NCBI RefSeq assembly: GCF_011762005.1
Contig: NZ_JAASQU010000001.1
Span: 1,295,974-1,359,973, forward strand
Source of the DNA: Qipengyuania flava
Lineage (GTDB): Bacteria > Pseudomonadota > Alphaproteobacteria > Sphingomonadales > Sphingomonadaceae
DNA length: 64,000 nt
Direction: 5' to 3'
Under the pieces are notes generated by a model that worked only from the letters and a program-made list of their open reading frames with translations, ran no database searches and was not told the origin of the DNA. Below are positions 62,067 through 64,000 of this stretch, in pieces (position 1 is the first letter of the stretch; the number at the start of each line of letters is the position of its first letter). Made by a program: the position numbers and the translations under genes.

Positions 62067-64000
62067 TCAAACGGTCAGATCATTTAGGCGTCGCCATTCC
62101 CGCGTCCGTCGTAGCGCTGGGTTAGCTTCTGCTATGACTTCCAAGGCCTTGCTCAATTCATACGGCATTTGTGACCTGTCGTCTGCGACCAATGCATCAA
62201 GCAGTTGAAGCGTCTCTGCCGGAAACCTCTGGGCAAAGTCGTTGGTGCCTTCTTCCGGCTCTTTGGAAAAACGATAGGTTATCATGTCGAGATGCGCCAC
62301 GGGCCGAAGCAAGCCTAGCAAGGACCGAACAGCATCCGGGAAATTATCGCCAGACTTTTCTATCAGATGTGCGAAGCTGCGTGATGCGCTTTCCGTCCGG
62401 TATTTCACCTGACGTGGCCAAGCTTGTTCGATGAATGGCTTTACGAACGGGGCCCATGTTCCCTCTTCAGATGCGATATTTCCTAGCATCCACAAAGCGT
62501 CACCCCGCCCCTTGTCATCCATAGCAATCAGCGCTTCACGCGCTTGCTTGAAGGAGATCAAAGGGCCGCCGTCATTCTCTGGTCTGGTGAGAACCACCAT
62601 CTTTTGGACCCAGTAGCGCCTATCAGATTCATCCAACTTCCAAGCTGCTTCGCCCTTAAGCAGCGCCAGCAGTGGGGGACACATGATACGCAGCGTTCTT
62701 GTCGTCGGCCATCCGGAGCTGGCAGCATAGCCATGCCAGACCGCTTCTGATAGCGGATGGTCAAGCGCAAACAATGGCCGCACAGCGCGGTCTGTCCATT
62801 CCGAGAACCAATGGTCTAGCCATGTGAAATGTCGCGCCACGACGCAGGCGGCATGTCCACCACCATCGCCATTGGCCCCGAATAGAGCTTCAAAGCGTTC
62901 GCCTACACCATCCGGCATCGGCCCCTTTTCGGTCGCCGTGTCTGGCATAAGATCCCAAAGCGCCTCGGCGAGAACGCCTATCGGGCTGTTGATTGCTTTG
63001 CTGACAGAAACCTCGGAGTGATCCTGGATAACACCGCCGACAGTCGTATGCCCTATGCCGCTCTTAGTCACCTCGGGGGCCGCCGCGATGTAAACGGCAA
63101 TTACCTTGTCGAAGATGGCTAGAGCGCGCGAGCGATCCGCTTCGGCCAACGCTTTCAGATGTTGCTCAAACCATCTTGGGACATAATATCTCAGCGCTTC
63201 CAGCGCATCCTCAGGAAGGCTGGCCAATGTATGAGCGGCGAGCCAGCGCAACCTTAGGGATGTCGCTTCGGGCCAGTTCGACAGCAGAGCTTCCCAGAAA
63301 CCAGTAGGAACATCACCATTTCGCAATGCGAAGCGCAACGCCGCTAGCGCGCGAAAAGGCTGGGCAGCGACAACACCCTCAAACGGGCGGAAGTCCTGCA
63401 GTTCACCGTGACGGCTCTCAGTCTTGCTTCGAGCCTCATCAAGAATCCTGCCGATGGGGGCTGATTCAATTCCACGAGTATCAGTTACCCTCTCGACCAT
63501 TCCACCGCGTGAATCAAGCGAGCGGTCTGCATTGCCCGCCCACTCGTCGGACCATTTGGGATCGACACGTTTCAGCGTATCAAGCTTTTTCGTCGTCACA
63601 GGCGTCAACGGGCAGCCGTTTAGTTCCAGCCATGCCAATCTTTCAGCGGCATAAACGGCTCTGCGCCGCCGGAAGTCGGAAGCTTTCTCCCCCTCCCACC
63701 TCGTCGGGCCCTCGACGATTCTCCGCTCTATTGCTCGGCGTTGCTTGCTAGTGAAATCAGGCCAGCGCGCTCGTAGCGTGCAGAGAAGCTCCCTCTGGCA
63801 GCGAGGCTCCCAGAAAATCTTATCCCTCAGTTCTGAAAGAAGCGCAGTGGCTTGGCTTGCGGACACGACTCCCGGAAACATAGCAGCATAAATGGACAGC
63901 TTCCCGAAGTAGTAGCCATCATTGATCGGCCATTGCCTCACTTCGAGTGCAGCTGCCGCAGGGTCAAGCTTGACGAGGCGAACAAACAGGTCTCGAAACC
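62067..64000 (-). CDS. DUF4020-like protein, possible SIR2 anti-phage protein, N-terminus outside window
   Basis: At least 644 residues; the frame is open at base 64,000, so the N-terminus is missing. The visible part is all-helical with Trp/Arg-rich repeats: IFWEPRCQRELLCTLRARW, RRIVEGPTRWEGEKASDF, SKAINSPIGVLAEALWDLM and CVVARHFTWLDHWFSEWT. From memory this resembles DUF4020, found C-terminal to SIR2 (NADase) domains in anti-phage proteins. The SIR2 part, if present, lies beyond the edge. An internal GTG at 63941 could start a shorter protein. GC is lower than the core genome. Confidence 0.6.
   Translation of the reverse strand, partial: FRDLFVRLVKLDPAAAALEVRQWPINDGYYFGKLSIYAAMFPGVVSASQATALLSELRDKIFWEPRCQRELLCTLRARWPDFTSKQRRAIERRIVEGPTRWEGEKASDFRRRRAVYAAERLAWLELNGCPLTPVTTKKLDTLKRVDPKWSDEWAGNADRSLDSRGGMVERVTDTRGIESAPIGRILDEARSKTESRHGELQDFRPFEGVVAAQPFRALAALRFALRNGDVPTGFWEALLSNWPEATSLRLRWLAAHTLASLPEDALEALRYYVPRWFEQHLKALAEADRSRALAIFDKVIAVYIAAAPEVTKSGIGHTTVGGVIQDHSEVSVSKAINSPIGVLAEALWDLMPDTATEKGPMPDGVGERFEALFGANGDGGGHAACVVARHFTWLDHWFSEWTDRAVRPLFALDHPLSEAVWHGYAASSGWPTTRTLRIMCPPLLALLKGEAAWKLDESDRRYWVQKMVVLTRPENDGGPLISFKQAREALIAMDDKGRGDALWMLGNIASEEGTWAPFVKPFIEQAWPRQVKYRTESASRSFAHLIEKSGDNFPDAVRSLLGLLRPVAHLDMITYRFSKEPEEGTNDFAQRFPAETLQLLDALVADDRSQMPYELSKALEVIAEANPALRRTREWRRLNDLTV

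Noticed and set aside
61799-62125. 108-codon plus-strand open frame
   Set aside because: Overlaps the DUF4020-like gene antisense at its end, lacks a ribosome site and resembles no protein.
45405-64000. CRISPR array or cas genes in the accessory region
   Set aside because: No regularly spaced repeats and no Cas-like proteins were found.

Overview
The window looks like a GC-rich alphaproteobacterial chromosome, most likely order Sphingomonadales and probably family Erythrobacteraceae. The pointers are a ChpT histidine phosphotransferase, RpoH next to an RluD-type pseudouridine synthase, a TorF-type putative porin, a TIGR02186/TauE pair, an ECF sigma/RskA/fasciclin cluster and DUF3297. The taxon is an inference from gene content; no rRNA is present.

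Positions 1-45,404 are mostly ordinary chromosome. 1-5.9 kb: a HerA-like ATPase cut by the left edge, a TIGR02186/TSUP pair and a processive glycosyltransferase overlapping a beta-rich envelope protein. 5.9-10.9 kb: NhaA, a glyoxalase-fold protein, a SIMPL protein, a putative porin and a PPP-type phosphatase. 10.95-11.37 kb: RNase P RNA (minus strand). 11.5-14.1 kb: an MHYT-GGDEF-EAL cyclic-di-GMP protein followed by a BLUF blue-light sensor. 14.1-19.3 kb: an amidase, ChpT, a JAMM peptidase, RluD, RpoH and an M20 hydrolase. 19.4-23 kb: MtgA, a cation diffusion facilitator, an ECF sigma/anti-sigma pair and a fasciclin protein with a plausible ECF promoter. 23.1-30.9 kb: ClpX, ClpP, a TonB-dependent receptor, a CPA1 antiporter, trigger factor with a long lysine-rich tail, and tRNA-Leu. 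31-36.9 kb: small proteins, a CHAP protein, Der, DUF2721, Bfr and Bfd with a likely Fur box, and DUF418. 36.9-41 kb: an orphan ParA and a putative RHH partner between two repeat/SPOR proteins. 41-45.4 kb: a non-catalytic dihydroorotase homologue coupled to PyrB, SppA and tRNA-Val.

Past tRNA-Val the character changes: an AT-rich orphan gene, then a compact mobilisation module (46.6-51.1 kb). It has a small HTH protein, a 135-aa basic protein, a ParA/TraL-like ATPase, a one-TM protein, an oriT-like site, a small MobC/TraJ-like protein and a MOBP-type relaxase. Its parts match the IncP TraK-L-M / oriT / TraJ-I core, and the predicted nic site fits the IncP consensus next to a perfect inverted repeat. 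No integrase or mating-pore gene is visible, so this looks like a mobilisable rather than self-transmissible element, or part of a larger one.

Next come small accessory genes (51.4-53.7 kb), a divergent AraC/SDR pair, a complete EmrA-EmrB-OprM type efflux operon with a TetR regulator (56.5-61.6 kb), and at the right edge a gene running out of the window whose product resembles DUF4020, a C-terminal domain of SIR2-type anti-phage proteins. The strongest leads are the oriT/mobilisation module, the possible defence gene at the edge, the BLUF/c-di-GMP pair, the SigK-RskA-FAS1-like cluster and the ParA-RHH-SPOR cluster.
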